From positions 310,001-374,000 of the forward strand of contig NZ_VVIQ01000002.1 of NCBI RefSeq assembly GCF_009728485.1: DNA of 64,000 nt, written 5' to 3'. This DNA comes from Prevotella vespertina. Lineage in GTDB: Bacteria; Bacteroidota; Bacteroidia; Bacteroidales; Bacteroidaceae. Position numbers and translations under genes: made by a program. The notes below the pieces were generated by a model. The model had not been told where the DNA came from and ran no database searches. It was given only the letters and a program-made list of their open reading frames with translations. Shown piece after piece: positions 29,914 through 39,353 of the stretch; positions within the stretch are counted from its first letter, which is position 1; each line of letters opens with the position of its first letter.

Positions 29914-30801
29914 TTATTCCAGGCTTTCCAAGTTGAGCGTTGCTATCTTCGAACCACGACGAAGGATAGCGTTACGGAGCAAATCAATGTCTGCATCCCA
30001 TGAATTACGCATATATTCACGCACCATCTTCAGCTTTCTATTGATGATACTCGTACCCTTTGGACCTGCAATCTGCAAGATTTTATTCCATTCCTGAGGT
30101 GTACTTGTAACGTAGATAGAGTACAGCTCGGCAATATCCTCTGCTGGATTCTCCATTGAATAAGGTGAGACGAAACCCTGTGAGTAGGCTTGCTTCTCGG
30201 GTACTGACGTCCAGTTACCACTGACATAATCGGCACGTGAGATGTCATCAAACGACTCATCGTAAGGTTTCTTTTGGTTCAGAATATGCATAAACTCGTG
30301 GTGCATGGTGTGGAAATAGAACCCCGTCATACTGCCGTAGTCCTTTAATAGGTCGTCAGTAAGGGCGTTCACCTTACTTAATGTCACCTTGTAACCACCT
30401 TCCGCACTACCTACTACCTCCGTGCGATAGCGTGTGTAGCCAGGAATACCTACTGCAACAATAATGCGCGGAACGTTCTCTTTAACGAAATCCAAGCCCA
30501 CTGTCTCGGCGTAAGCATCGAACCACATATACTTAGTGATGATAGCTAGCTTGGCAGTCTTTGCTGAATCGGCAGGTACGAAGTTGTAGGCTTTATCGGT
30601 TTCTTCCGTCTTCAAGCGGTATTGGAACTCGATGTTATAAGGCATAGTATAGTTCTTATACAGCCATTGATCGAATGTGTTTCGTTTCACCGCAGTGGTT
30701 GGAAAGATGGAATCACCGCCCAATTTGTCATCGTTACAAGCCGTGAGAACCATGGTTCCGCAGGCTATTACGATAGCAGCCAATAGAATATTTCTTTTCA
30801 T
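29914..30801 (-). CDS. Substrate-import-associated zinc metallohydrolase lipoprotein
   Basis: The 295-aa lipoprotein (lipobox VLTAC) carries MHHEFMHILNQ near residue 168, a zinc HExxH site. Proteins of this size and motif are regularly encoded after a TonB-linked SusC and a SusD in Bacteroidota. It lies 14 bp after susD. It may cut a peptide or glycopeptide before import, so the operon could target protein-linked material rather than a plain polysaccharide; no glycoside hydrolase is encoded in it. Confidence 0.82.
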   Translation of the reverse strand: MKRNILLAAIVIACGTMVLTACNDDKLGGDSIFPTTAVKRNTFDQWLYKNYTMPYNIEFQYRLKTEETDKAYNFVPADSAKTAKLAIITKYMWFDAYAETVGLDFVKENVPRIIVAVGIPGYTRYRTEVVGSAEGGYKVTLSKVNALTDDLLKDYGSMTGFYFHTMHHEFMHILNQKKPYDESFDDISRADYVSGNWTSVPEKQAYSQGFVSPYSMENPAEDIAELYSIYVTSTPQEWNKILQIAGPKGTSIINRKLKMVREYMRNSWDADIDLLRNAILRRGSKIATLNLESLE

Positions 30802-30815
30802 AAATAAGTCTCCTT

Positions 30816-32393
30816 TTATTTATTACGTGGGTTAGGAGTAATGCCAGCAGTTATCACGTCTTGTGGTAACTGGATGGCTAAACGTGGGTCGCCAGCCTTC
30901 ATCGTATCGGTGACAGCTGTGACATTCGATTGCACATCCACCTTACGTCTGTACATCGTAATGCCATATCGCTTCACATCTTGTAGGCGGAAACCTTCGT
31001 GAATGGTCACCAATCGACGCAGTTGCAATATACATTGTAAAAGGGGTTCTTGCGTTGTCTGCTCAATAGTGAACAATGGGTGTAGCTCCTTCTTAGGCGT
31101 TGGCTGTGAAGGAGTATAGTAAGCCAACGAATTGTAGAAGTCCTTTATCTGGTCAAGAGTGAGGCTCACTCTATGCTTTGAGAAGACTGCCAATTCGCTA
31201 TTGATATCGGCTACTGCCTTGTCATATTGCCCTAAGAGAGCATAAGCCTCGGCACGTTCAAGGAGGGTAATATCGGTTGCGAAGACTGCAAACTCACCAT
31301 AGGGAATACCTATTTCAGCCTGTGTATCGATGACTTTAGCCATGTATGGAATCTTACGCAAGGCGTATTTCGATATACCATTATTATAGGTAACGGTGTA
31401 GTTAAGGTCTGTTCCGCTGTTACCCCATGGTCCTGCAGCCTGCAAAGTCTCGTTCTTACTAATCAACTCTCCGTGTGCGTACTTGCTACCAGCAAGTATT
31501 GGAATACTGATAACACCCCACTGTGAAGGTGCAGGAAGCAGCATGATGTTGGCATTCTTACTAGCTTTTATGAAGTCATAAGGCTGCACGTTGCCACTAG
31601 GACCCAGTCTGTTCCACTCTGCCCAGTTGCGTAGTATGTCCTCAGGGTGGTCTCCTAACACCTTATTCGCATACTCCACCGCCTTGTCGTATTGCTGTGC
31701 ATAGAGATAGAAACGGGTTGCGAAAGCATAAGCAGCCTGCTTGGTAAAATGGAATTTAGGCTTATCATACTTTGTTCCAACGAGTTTCATGCCTTCCACT
31801 AAGTCGTTTTCTATATTCTTGTAAAGCTCTGCCAAGGTGCCACGCTCCATGAGTCTGCCCACGACACGTTCGGGTTGCTTAGGATAAGGCAAGCCCAAGT
31901 TGTTCTGCGCAGTGGTCTTGTCATAAGCCTGACAAAATACTGTTGACAACTGGAACATAGCAAAGGCACGACATAACAAAGCCTCGCCCTTCTGCGCATC
32001 ATAAGCCTCTTTGTCCTTCGCCTTATCAATGTGATCGAGCGTTTCATTGCATGTTGAGATAGCGGCGTAATGCGCTTCCCACAACTGATGAGGCGTCTCG
32101 GGATTGCTTACCTCATCAATGTCTTTCCATTGATAAGCCTGCTCTTGAAAACGATCGAAGGCACTCCAAGTGCTGTGCAACTGCTCATCTGTATTGTCAG
32201 AGTACATCTCCAAGAGATAAGCAGGGTGTCCTTGTGGATAAGCACTGACGAGTAGTTGGCTCGATTCAGAGGGTGTCTTCAAGTCCATACGACTATCGGG
32301 ATACTTGTCCAAGAAGTCGTTGCACGATGTAAAGGCAAGTGCAGCGGACGCAAGCGACAGGCACATTATATATTTATTGACGTTCATCTTCAT
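30816..32393 (-). CDS. SusD/RagB-like surface nutrient-binding lipoprotein
   Basis: The 525-aa protein has the lipoprotein signal (ALAFTSC) followed by the usual SusD start NDFLDKYPDSRMDL and a helix-rich TPR-like body. SusD-like proteins form the lid of the SusC transporter and capture ligand. It starts 5 bp after susC, as in most such pairs. Confidence 0.92.
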   Translation of the reverse strand: MKMNVNKYIMCLSLASAALAFTSCNDFLDKYPDSRMDLKTPSESSQLLVSAYPQGHPAYLLEMYSDNTDEQLHSTWSAFDRFQEQAYQWKDIDEVSNPETPHQLWEAHYAAISTCNETLDHIDKAKDKEAYDAQKGEALLCRAFAMFQLSTVFCQAYDKTTAQNNLGLPYPKQPERVVGRLMERGTLAELYKNIENDLVEGMKLVGTKYDKPKFHFTKQAAYAFATRFYLYAQQYDKAVEYANKVLGDHPEDILRNWAEWNRLGPSGNVQPYDFIKASKNANIMLLPAPSQWGVISIPILAGSKYAHGELISKNETLQAAGPWGNSGTDLNYTVTYNNGISKYALRKIPYMAKVIDTQAEIGIPYGEFAVFATDITLLERAEAYALLGQYDKAVADINSELAVFSKHRVSLTLDQIKDFYNSLAYYTPSQPTPKKELHPLFTIEQTTQEPLLQCILQLRRLVTIHEGFRLQDVKRYGITMYRRKVDVQSNVTAVTDTMKAGDPRLAIQLPQDVITAGITPNPRNK

Positions 32394-32398
32394 AAGTT

Positions 32399-35300
32399 TT
32401 AAAGTCCAACTTTTACTGTAAGGGTGAATTGCTTTGGCATTGGTGACGCCACACCACCCACGTTATAGAACTCTGGATCCTGCCCATTGAGTCTCTTGTC
32501 AGCATAAAGCAAGAAGAGATTAGTGGCTTGGAGTTTGAGAGAAAGGTTCTGAATAACGCTATTCTTGAACCATTGTGCAGGTAGGTTATAACCGAGGGAA
32601 ATCTCTTTCATGCGAATGAAGTCGCCCTTTGCTATGCGTACATCACTATAATTATAAGCGTTGTAACCCATGCGCACATTCGTATTTGCCATATACTGGC
32701 TCTTTGACAATATACCTGGAACATTCGTAACAGCCTCATCGCCAGGTTTCATCCAGCGATTCTTGAAGTCGTTAGTCATAGAGACTAAGTCGTTATAACG
32801 GGCACGGAACTTAGGATCGAGGCGTACAACGTTACCGAAAGCATAGGTAACAAAGACGTTAAGAGTGAAGCCTTTATAGGTGAAGAGGTTGCCAAGTGAA
32901 CCCGTGTGAGGCGGGTCTGTCGGTCCTTCATACTTGAGGAAGTCTGTTTGGGTACGCTCTTGGAAGTTGATATCATCGGTTGTCACCTCTCCTTTCTCAT
33001 TGCGTACCATAGGCATACCCTCGTCGTTTATGCCCACAAAAGGTATTGAGAACAACGCACGAGCAGGATAGCCGCGCTTAGCGAAGCCGTTTCCACTCAC
33101 TAAACTCATTACGTTTCCTTGGTTAAAGAGCTTAGTAATCTTGGTCTTAGCATACGAATAGATGAAGTTCGTTGACCATGTGAAATACTTGTTCCTAACG
33201 CCTACTAACGATAGACTTAACTCAACACCATTAGAATTCATAGAGGCTACATTGGCAGCACGGATTATCTGTCCGCCTAGTCCGGCAGTAATCATTGGAC
33301 CAATCTCATCGAAGTTCTTACGTGTATAATAGTCCAGTGTGATACCCAGACGATTATTCCACAATGATGCATCAAAGCCCAAGTTCAACTCGTTCTTCTT
33401 CTCGTATGTGAGGTTCGCATTGGCTAACTCGGTGATTTCGAGCTGTGGTTCTTGGTCTTCAGCGAATAGTCTAAAAGGATTAGAAGCCGTTATGATGGCG
33501 GTTGAATTGCTGTAAGAAGCATCTGGGGGAGTACCCGTAAGACTATAAGAAGCACGCAAGGTGAGTTTATTCAATGGTGATAACTTATTGAACCAACTCT
33601 CTTCATGCACATTCCAAGCGCCCGAAACGTTCCATGTAGGCATCCATCTTGCCTTCGTATCACGTCCCATTTGGTTAGAACCTTCATAGCGTAAAGTTCC
33701 GTTGAAGACGTATTTTCCCATATAACTATATGTGGCATTGCTATAGAAAGCAACGCTACGTGAATTGGTTGGAACTATGGTGTAATAGGTGTTACCAGCC
33801 TCAACCGCACGCTTAAAGTAGTCATAGACATAGAAAGGAACCATACCCGCATTGTAGCGCAAACCCACTCCTTCAGAGGCATTACGCTGTCTTTCAATGC
33901 TCTTAATCTCCATTCCTCCGAACAAGTTCACTATGTGTTTATCAGCGAAAGTGTGGTTATAATTAGCTGTTGCACGCAAGTCGTAATCACTCATTCGGTT
34001 GTCTCCTTTATGATAGAGACCGCCGTATGGCAACACTGTCTGCGGTAGTTTATTCGGATTGGATGGGTCTTTGTACAGGTACTTGTTGCCATCTCGGATG
34101 ATACCATTGCCCATTGCACGATAAGCCAGTGCCTGGTTAGAATCGTCCTTAATATTATGTTCCTGTGTAGATGCCATGTATTTGAATGCACCTAACAATG
34201 ACAACTCAAGGTCACGGATAGGTTTATACTTCAATTCTAACTGGAATCTCGCATCAAGCGCATGCAAGTCTATGTAGTTATTGTCCAACTCATGGAAGAT
34301 ATTAAATGGTGCGTAGTTTGCCACGTAATACTCGTTTGGATCTAATACACGTGAGGTGTTGCTTGCATAAGAGTAAGGGTTAATATCGAAGTCACGTTTC
34401 ACTTCACCGCCCACAACGTCTACATCCTGTCCAAGAGTTCCTGGCGCACGCTGCTTGCGATAAGCTGCTCCACCGATAAGGTTCAATGAGAGCTTATCAG
34501 TAAGGTGCTGCGTGAGGTTAACGTTGAGCGTATAACGATTCACACTACTCTGCTTGTACCATCCTGGATCAAGTAGTGCGCTAAACGAAGCATAGTAGTT
34601 TGAACGCTGCGTACCACCACTGAAGCTCACAGAATGGGTCTGCATGATGTTCGAAGAGAATAATTCTTTGAACCAGTTGGTGTTTCGGAACTCTGCACGT
34701 TGTAAGTAACGATTACGTGCTTCGGGCGTATTCTCCAATGCAAACTGCCCCGTTGTACGATCGTAATGATTGATGAGCTCATACATTTTTCCATATACAC
34801 CATACTCGCTACCATTGAGCACTTCCGAGAGATTCAGCCATCCCTTATCCGCCAATTCACGATAGATACCCATCTGCTCCTTCGAATCTAAGATGTCGAA
34901 ATTGCTGTAGGATGGCACCAAGCGAGTGGTGAACTCACCCGTATAACTAATGTGTGATTGGCCTTGCTTACCCTTCTTTGTGGTTACAACGATGACACCT
35001 GCCATCGCACGCGCACCATAGATAGAGGTGGCGGAACCGTCCTTAAGGATTTGAAAACTCTCTATATCGTCGGCATTCAAACCAGCGATTGCCGAAGAGA
35101 TAAGCGTCTCGGGGTTACCAGAAGCGAGGTCGTCAGCACCCACATTAGCCGCATCTTCCATGATCACACCATCCACAACCCATAGTGGCTTACTACTTCC
35201 ATAGATGGACGTTGCGCCACGAATGCGTATCTTAGGTGATGTACCAAAGGTGCCGCTAACGTTCTGCACTGATACACCAGCAGCCTGTCCCTCAAGCGAA

Positions 35301-35713
35301 CGACTGATGTCAGCCACACCATTGAGGCGCGCTTTGTCAGCATCCAACTTATCGGTCGCACCCGTGAAGAGGCGGCGGTCGGTGCGAGTAAGACCAGTCA
35401 CAACAACTTCATTGAGGGTTGTTGCATTCGATTTCAGTACTACGTGCATGTCAGTGGTAGCCTTCAGCGTCTGCGACACCATACCGATGTACGCCACTGT
35501 CACTTGTGGGTTTGCAACGTCAGTAGTCAATGAGAACTTACCATCGACATCGGTGACTGTCGCCATCTTAGCCCCCACAACAGTGATAGTCGCACCGATA
35601 ACTGGTTCGTTATCATCGGCTGCCACCACCGTACCCGTAATCTTGGTTTGTGAAAAAGCCATGCTGATACAAAGGAAGAGCATGCCTATACACAGGAGTA
35701 GCTTTTTGTTCAT
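32399..35713 (-). CDS. SusC/RagA-like TonB-linked outer-membrane transporter
   Basis: The 1104-aa protein has a signal peptide, a carboxypeptidase-like repeat (TGTVVAADDNEPVIGATI), a plug domain (RIRGATSIYGSSKPLWVVDG) and a long beta-barrel ending in a beta strand with terminal Leu. It imports nutrients captured by the SusD partner using TonB energy. It is the first gene of the five-gene operon. No dedicated regulator (SusR, ECF sigma or HTCS) is seen next to it. Confidence 0.94.
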   Translation of the reverse strand: MNKKLLLCIGMLFLCISMAFSQTKITGTVVAADDNEPVIGATITVVGAKMATVTDVDGKFSLTTDVANPQVTVAYIGMVSQTLKATTDMHVVLKSNATTLNEVVVTGLTRTDRRLFTGATDKLDADKARLNGVADISRSLEGQAAGVSVQNVSGTFGTSPKIRIRGATSIYGSSKPLWVVDGVIMEDAANVGADDLASGNPETLISSAIAGLNADDIESFQILKDGSATSIYGARAMAGVIVVTTKKGKQGQSHISYTGEFTTRLVPSYSNFDILDSKEQMGIYRELADKGWLNLSEVLNGSEYGVYGKMYELINHYDRTTGQFALENTPEARNRYLQRAEFRNTNWFKELFSSNIMQTHSVSFSGGTQRSNYYASFSALLDPGWYKQSSVNRYTLNVNLTQHLTDKLSLNLIGGAAYRKQRAPGTLGQDVDVVGGEVKRDFDINPYSYASNTSRVLDPNEYYVANYAPFNIFHELDNNYIDLHALDARFQLELKYKPIRDLELSLLGAFKYMASTQEHNIKDDSNQALAYRAMGNGIIRDGNKYLYKDPSNPNKLPQTVLPYGGLYHKGDNRMSDYDLRATANYNHTFADKHIVNLFGGMEIKSIERQRNASEGVGLRYNAGMVPFYVYDYFKRAVEAGNTYYTIVPTNSRSVAFYSNATYSYMGKYVFNGTLRYEGSNQMGRDTKARWMPTWNVSGAWNVHEESWFNKLSPLNKLTLRASYSLTGTPPDASYSNSTAIITASNPFRLFAEDQEPQLEITELANANLTYEKKNELNLGFDASLWNNRLGITLDYYTRKNFDEIGPMITAGLGGQIIRAANVASMNSNGVELSLSLVGVRNKYFTWSTNFIYSYAKTKITKLFNQGNVMSLVSGNGFAKRGYPARALFSIPFVGINDEGMPMVRNEKGEVTTDDINFQERTQTDFLKYEGPTDPPHTGSLGNLFTYKGFTLNVFVTYAFGNVVRLDPKFRARYNDLVSMTNDFKNRWMKPGDEAVTNVPGILSKSQYMANTNVRMGYNAYNYSDVRIAKGDFIRMKEISLGYNLPAQWFKNSVIQNLSLKLQATNLFLLYADKRLNGQDPEFYNVGGVASPMPKQFTLTVKVGL

Positions 35714-35898
35714 AAGTGTTTAATTAATGTATGTCTTATATTGTTTTCAACACTGGTAATAGGTCGTTTACCATGCTATTTCCATAAAACCTTGTAGATT
35801 AATTCTTCTCTGACAAAGGGTCTTATACAAGACGTTTTGTGGCTTTTAGGCATCAAATAACACTAATCTATAACCTTTAGATGTTGTATTTAATGCTA

Positions 35899-35927
35899 CA
35901 AAGGTAGGTTAATTTTCTAATATACAA
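35899..35927 (-). promoter_or_regulatory. Promoter of the SusC/SusD operon
   Basis: On the minus strand TTG (35925-35927) is followed after 18 bp by TACCTTTG (35899-35906). The leader to the susC start at 35713 is about 180 nt, long enough for post-transcriptional control. Nothing specific is recognised in it. Confidence 0.55.
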
Positions 35928-36036
35928 GGCTTTTTTAGCATTTATTTGTTCCTTACAAGCGTAAAAGCTATGGGCAGTGTACACGAAACGGGATAATAAT
36001 TTCAGTAAGCTATTACCCATATTCGGCGCACATTTC

Positions 36037-36067
36037 TTTGGTTATCTCCCTTAAAATAGTAACTTTG
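36037..36067 (+). promoter_or_regulatory. Promoter of the 141-aa protein gene
   Basis: TTTG at 36037-36040 and TAACTTTG at 36060-36067 are 19 bp apart, a full consensus match, 58 bp before the ATG. Confidence 0.65.
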
Positions 36068-36124
36068 CAATAATCAAGCACATACACGTGTGATAAATAT
36101 TAGTTAACTAAATCTTGAACAATA

Positions 36125-36550
36125 ATGGATAAATACAGTTGCTATATGCCCCAGTGCCCACGCCGTGAGAGTTGCACGCTTTGGCACATCGCCCAACAGG
36201 AGATAGCGGAGGAATACGTATTTCTAAGCGTGACAAATCCCCTACTCATTGAGCAGGCTGGCGGCTATTCGCAATGCCCGAAGTATTATGAATGGAAGTT
36301 GAGACGCTTTGCTCGTGGTATGCGTTGGCGTTATGGGACGCTCACGGGCAATGCAGAGGCGGAGATTCATGAGCGGTTGAAGGACGCTTTTGGCTTTACG
36401 CAAATAGGGAGAATGCGCCGTGGCGATGTGGTTATATCGCCTGAGGAGCAAGCACAAATACGTGAGATATTTGAAGAGGTAGCCCCTGGTGCAGAACCAG
36501 AATTTATAGCTTTCGAGGAACATTATATTAAGCCTCCACGCCGCAAGTAA
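36125..36550 (+). CDS. Conserved Bacteroidota protein, DUF6078-like
   Basis: The 141-aa protein has no signal peptide. It carries four Cys in its first half (YMPQC-PRRESC and SQCPKYYEW), which could bind a metal. The length and the start MDKYSCYMPQCPRRESCTLW resemble small proteins grouped as DUF6078; I am not certain of that assignment. It is monocistronic with its own promoter and is followed by a 22-bp-period array. Function unknown. Confidence 0.65.
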   Translation: MDKYSCYMPQCPRRESCTLWHIAQQEIAEEYVFLSVTNPLLIEQAGGYSQCPKYYEWKLRRFARGMRWRYGTLTGNAEAEIHERLKDAFGFTQIGRMRRGDVVISPEEQAQIREIFEEVAPGAEPEFIAFEEHYIKPPRRK

Positions 36551-36576
36551 GGGCTGCGGAGTATTGTCCCCACGCT

Positions 36577-36660
36577 GGAACACGGATGTTCCCACACTGG
36601 AACTTTCATGTTCCAACGCCGGAACATGAATATTCCGCCGCTGGGAACATTTCAATTCTA
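36577..36660. repeat. Palindromic intergenic array, 22-bp period (GGAAC...GTTCC)
   Basis: GGAAC units start at 36577, 36599, 36621 and 36644, each followed by a GTTCC-like inverse, as in the array at 9613. It begins 26 bp after the stop of the 141-aa protein gene. Confidence 0.7.
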
Positions 36661-36719
36661 ATGGATGGTGACGACCGACAGACGTACTTGGTGAGGTCTA
36701 CCCTACCCTTATTATAGAC

Positions 36720-37110
36720 GAACCGCAGAGCATACTAGATGCCGACAGAAAGAATAAGACAAGGCAGCTCCCACGCTGTTCGATCCAATTCTCACCTTAT
36801 TAATTATATAGTACCACGAACAACAAAGTATACTGGATGCCGACAGAAAGAATAAGACAAGGCAGCTCCCACGCTGTTCAATCCAATTCTCACCTTGTTA
36901 TATAGTACCAAGAACCGCAGAGTATGCTAGATGCCGACAGAAAGAATAAGACAAGGCTGGTCTCACGCTGTTTAATCCAATTCCCACCTTATTATATAGT
37001 ACCACGAACCGCAGAGTATGCTGGATGCCGATAGAAAGAATAAGACAAGGCAGGTTCCACGCTGTTCAATCCAATTCTCACCTTATTATATAGTACCAAG
37101 AACCGCAGAG
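36720..37110. repeat. Four tandem copies of a 94-98-bp repeat
   Basis: Units start at 36720 (98 bp), 36818 (94 bp), 36912 (94 bp) and 37006 (94 bp), with the first 11 bp of a fifth at 37100. Each contains GATGCCGACAGAAAGAATAA, then a CACGCTGTTCAATCCAATTC-like segment and TATATAGTACCA. The first unit has a 4-bp duplication. Copies differ at a few positions. No coding frame runs through them. Confidence 0.9.
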
Positions 37111-37126
37111 CGATGTTTACAACCAG

Positions 37127-37330
37127 GTGTATCATCTCGATGCGATAAATGTCTTCAACAACCGACTGGTGAAGAAAATTGAGATGAAGGGTGTGAAACA
37201 GGTTGGTACGACCTCAACAAATAGTTATCTTTACCTCTATATCTTGTCAAAGAAGAAAAGCAGGACACCACGTGCCCGTATCAACTTTGACGCTACAAAT
37301 AAGACAAGTTTGTGCATTCAATCCAGCTAA
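37127..37330 (+). pseudogene. Possible remnant of a coding sequence, 67 codons
   Basis: The frame begins inside the end of the 94-bp tandem repeat with only a GTG as start and reads a plausible soluble sequence (DAINVFNNRLVKKIEM, SYLYLYILSKKK). It has no ribosome site and lies between the repeat and the tRNA gene. I do not recognise it; it may be the truncated tail of a lost gene or non-coding. Confidence 0.25.
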
Positions 37331-37397
37331 ATTAGGAAATAACAAAGCTATCTTCCACCTTTTATACACATATATTGAAAAAAAAATGTCTATTTGT

Positions 37398-37428
37398 TTT
37401 GTAGTTAAAGAAATTATTCTTAACTTTG
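37398..37428 (+). promoter_or_regulatory. Promoter of tRNA-Ser
   Basis: TTTG at 37398-37401 and TAACTTTG at 37421-37428, 19 bp apart, 46 bp before the tRNA. Confidence 0.6.
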
Positions 37429-37474
37429 CACTCGCTTTCGACAAGGAAGCAGGTTGACTACAAAGTAACCTTCT

Positions 37475-37559
37475 GGAGAGATGGTAGAGTGGTCGATTAC
37501 AACGGTCTTGAAAACCGTCGTACCGAGAGGTACCGGGGGTTCGAATCCCTCTCTCTCCG
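37475..37559 (+). tRNA. tRNA-Ser (anticodon UGA)
   Basis: The 85-nt sequence folds as a class II tRNA. The acceptor stem is GGAGAGA with TCTCTCC. The anticodon loop CTTGAAA gives UGA, and the long variable arm is TACCGAGAGGTA. The T arm is GGGGGTTCGAATCCCTC. CCA is not encoded. The gene lies at the left edge of the mobile-DNA patchwork, a usual integration place, but I found no second copy of its 3' end as an attachment repeat in the window. Confidence 0.95.
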
Positions 37560-37566
37560 CAAACAA

Positions 37567-37605
37567 GGGTGTAAATCAACGGGTTATGTGATTTACACCC
37601 TTTAT
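37567..37605 (+). terminator. Terminator after tRNA-Ser
   Basis: A 12-bp stem (GGGTGTAAATCA with TGATTTACACCC, 37567-37578 and 37589-37600) followed by TTTATT begins 8 bp after the tRNA. Confidence 0.7.
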
Positions 37606-37704
37606 TACACCCGAATTTTCCATTACCTAAGAAAACTTATAGCATTTCCTTTATTACAATATCCGTTTGTTTTTGTGAAAGTAATAATTATCACATATAC
37701 AATT

Positions 37705-38316
37705 ATGATTTACGGATATATCAGAGTTAGCAGCGATAAGCAAACAGTAGAGAATCAACGCTTCGAGATTAGTAACTTTTGTAAACATCAAAATCTTTCA
37801 ATTGACGATTGGATAGAGGAAACTATCAGTGGCACAAAAAACTATAGCAAGCGAGAACTTGGCAGATTACTTAAAAAGGTAAGAAAGGACGATATTATCA
37901 TTTGCAGTGAATTGTCCCGCCTGGGTCGTAACCTTTTTATGATTATGGAAATTCTGAACATTTGTATGAGTAAGGAGTGTCGTGTGTGGACAATTAAGGA
38001 CAACTATCGTTTAGGTGATGATATCCAGAGTAAGGTGCTTGCCTTTGCTTTCGGCTTATCAGCAGAGATTGAACGTAATCTTATTAGCCAGCGCACAAAG
38101 GAGGCATTGGCACGAAAACGATCAGAAGGAGTGGTCCTCGGACGTCCGAAAGGTAGAAGAAGTTCGCCAGATAAGTATAAATTATCAGGCAAAGAGATTC
38201 TTATATCAGAACTCTTAAAAAACGGTATATCTCATCGAAAGATAGCAAAGATTTGCAAGGTAGATAGGAATACCCTTAGCCGTTTTATAACATTGAAGTG
38301 TTTGGCTGTAAACTAA
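37705..38316 (+). CDS. Small serine recombinase, Mpi-like DNA invertase
   Basis: The 203-aa protein is a resolvase/invertase: YGYIRVSSDKQTVENQR with the catalytic Ser9, SELSRLGRN, an IERNLISQRTKEALARKR linker helix and a C-terminal helix-turn-helix (NGISHRKIAKICKVDRNTLSRF). Its size and sequence resemble Mpi of Bacteroides fragilis, which flips many promoters around the genome. The frame is open far upstream across the tRNA, but the ATG at 37705 starts the domain precisely. It is a candidate, though only a candidate, for acting on the inverted methyltransferase cassette at 55.5 kb. Confidence 0.88.
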   Translation: MIYGYIRVSSDKQTVENQRFEISNFCKHQNLSIDDWIEETISGTKNYSKRELGRLLKKVRKDDIIICSELSRLGRNLFMIMEILNICMSKECRVWTIKDNYRLGDDIQSKVLAFAFGLSAEIERNLISQRTKEALARKRSEGVVLGRPKGRRSSPDKYKLSGKEILISELLKNGISHRKIAKICKVDRNTLSRFITLKCLAVN

Positions 38317-38334
38317 GGAGGTATTAAAGGAAAG

Positions 38335-38733
38335 TTGAACATCTTTGAGACACCCGAGATTGACGAGAATAATCTACCACCAGCTCATAAGCTGGTGCGT
38401 CGTGCACCACGCTTAGAGGGTGATTGCCTTGTTGTTCCACTAACAGAAAGCAGTTTGGACGATATCATCGAAGATGAAATGCTACATTTAAGTGTTACTG
38501 ATGAGGTCGTTGCTTTACTGCAAAAATCAATTGATGAGCAAACGACAGCAGAAGATATGTTCAAGGAGGTTTTTACTGTACGCCTTGAATCGCCTACTCG
38601 AACAATGACCTTCGAGGTAGCAGAGATGGGGTATGGGACCTATCAATTAGAAGATGGTTCATCTTTGACAGCTATCAATCGGTACATGGAGGAAATCAAT
38701 TACTTTGATATGGTCTTCAGGCTAAAGAAGTAA
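38335..38733 (+). CDS. Conserved hypothetical protein next to the invertase, 132 aa
   Basis: The acidic, soluble protein starts at a TTG preceded by AAGGAGG (38315-38321), which is unusually Shine-Dalgarno-like for this phylum. It begins 18 bp after the recombinase stop, so the two are likely co-transcribed. No domain is recognised. A role as partner or modulator of the invertase is a guess from position. Confidence 0.6.
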   Translation: MNIFETPEIDENNLPPAHKLVRRAPRLEGDCLVVPLTESSLDDIIEDEMLHLSVTDEVVALLQKSIDEQTTAEDMFKEVFTVRLESPTRTMTFEVAEMGYGTYQLEDGSSLTAINRYMEEINYFDMVFRLKK

Positions 38734-39050
38734 ACTTCTGCTATAATAGATGGATAGAAGTCATGAAAAAGAATAGAACTCTTGTGTGAACGTTTGATAT
38801 CATACGAACATACAGTCTATGAACATCTATGTTGTCAAATAGTCACGTGACTTCTTCCACCTGTTTCAAATTTAATATTAGACTGCATTTGTTAGATTTG
38901 TATCTCTATTATAGTGTCTTCTGACTCCACTATTACGTCTTATTTTGCGAGACACTGTACTTGGACTTACATTTATTGTTTGGCAATCTCTTTTTGTTTC
39001 GTTCTATTTTGGAGCAGCACAGAAATTGTGAACCTTTGCTCCGAGGTTAA
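38734..39050. other. Intergenic region before the HTH gene
   Basis: About 320 bp, AT-rich, with no gene. The last 40 bp (GGAGCAGCACAGAAATTGTG onward to CCGAGG) resembles the leader seen before HTH genes of Bacteroides conjugative elements. I find no clear inverted repeat that would mark an invertible promoter here. Confidence 0.4.
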
Positions 39051-39314
39051 TTGTTTGATAAACTAAGAACTGTCGAGAATAAACTCGACCAGCTACTTGT
39101 CCTGCAAGAGCAATCCGTCGATACAACTGTCCGTCCACCTTTGAAACCGGAATATCTGGATATCATAGATGTTTCTAGAATCTTGAAAGTTGAGCAAAAG
39201 ACTATCTATAACTGGGTTTGGGCGGGTAAGATCCCATTTCTCAAAGCTAATGGTAGGCTGCTATTTCTTCGTGAAGAGATTGATAGTATACTGCGTAAGC
39301 GAGAGTGTAGGTAA
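39051..39314 (+). CDS. Excisionase-like helix-turn-helix protein
   Basis: The 87-aa protein starts at TTG. A short N-terminal coiled coil ([18 protein letters not shown]) precedes an MerR/excisionase-type [36 protein letters not shown]. Such proteins are common in CTn and NBU elements, where they control excision or transfer. No integrase gene accompanies it here, so it is probably a leftover of an element. Confidence 0.75.
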   Translation: MFDKLRTVENKLDQLLVLQEQSVDTTVRPPLKPEYLDIIDVSRILKVEQKTIYNWVWAGKIPFLKANGRLLFLREEIDSILRKRECR

Positions 39315-39353
39315 ATTCTCTCAAAAATTAGATTCTTTCAATATTCTTCTATT

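Noticed and set aside
37535-37570. tRNA-Ser 3' end as an attachment site of an integrated element
   Set aside because: I could not find a second copy of the 3' end downstream in the window, and the nearest recombinase is an invertase-type enzyme, not a tRNA-targeting integrase.
37426-37704. Upstream extension of the serine recombinase frame
   Set aside because: It would be translated through tRNA-Ser and its terminator; the recombinase domain begins at the ATG at 37705.
38734-39050. Invertible promoter next to the Mpi-like gene
   Set aside because: No pair of inverted repeats flanking a consensus promoter was found by eye.
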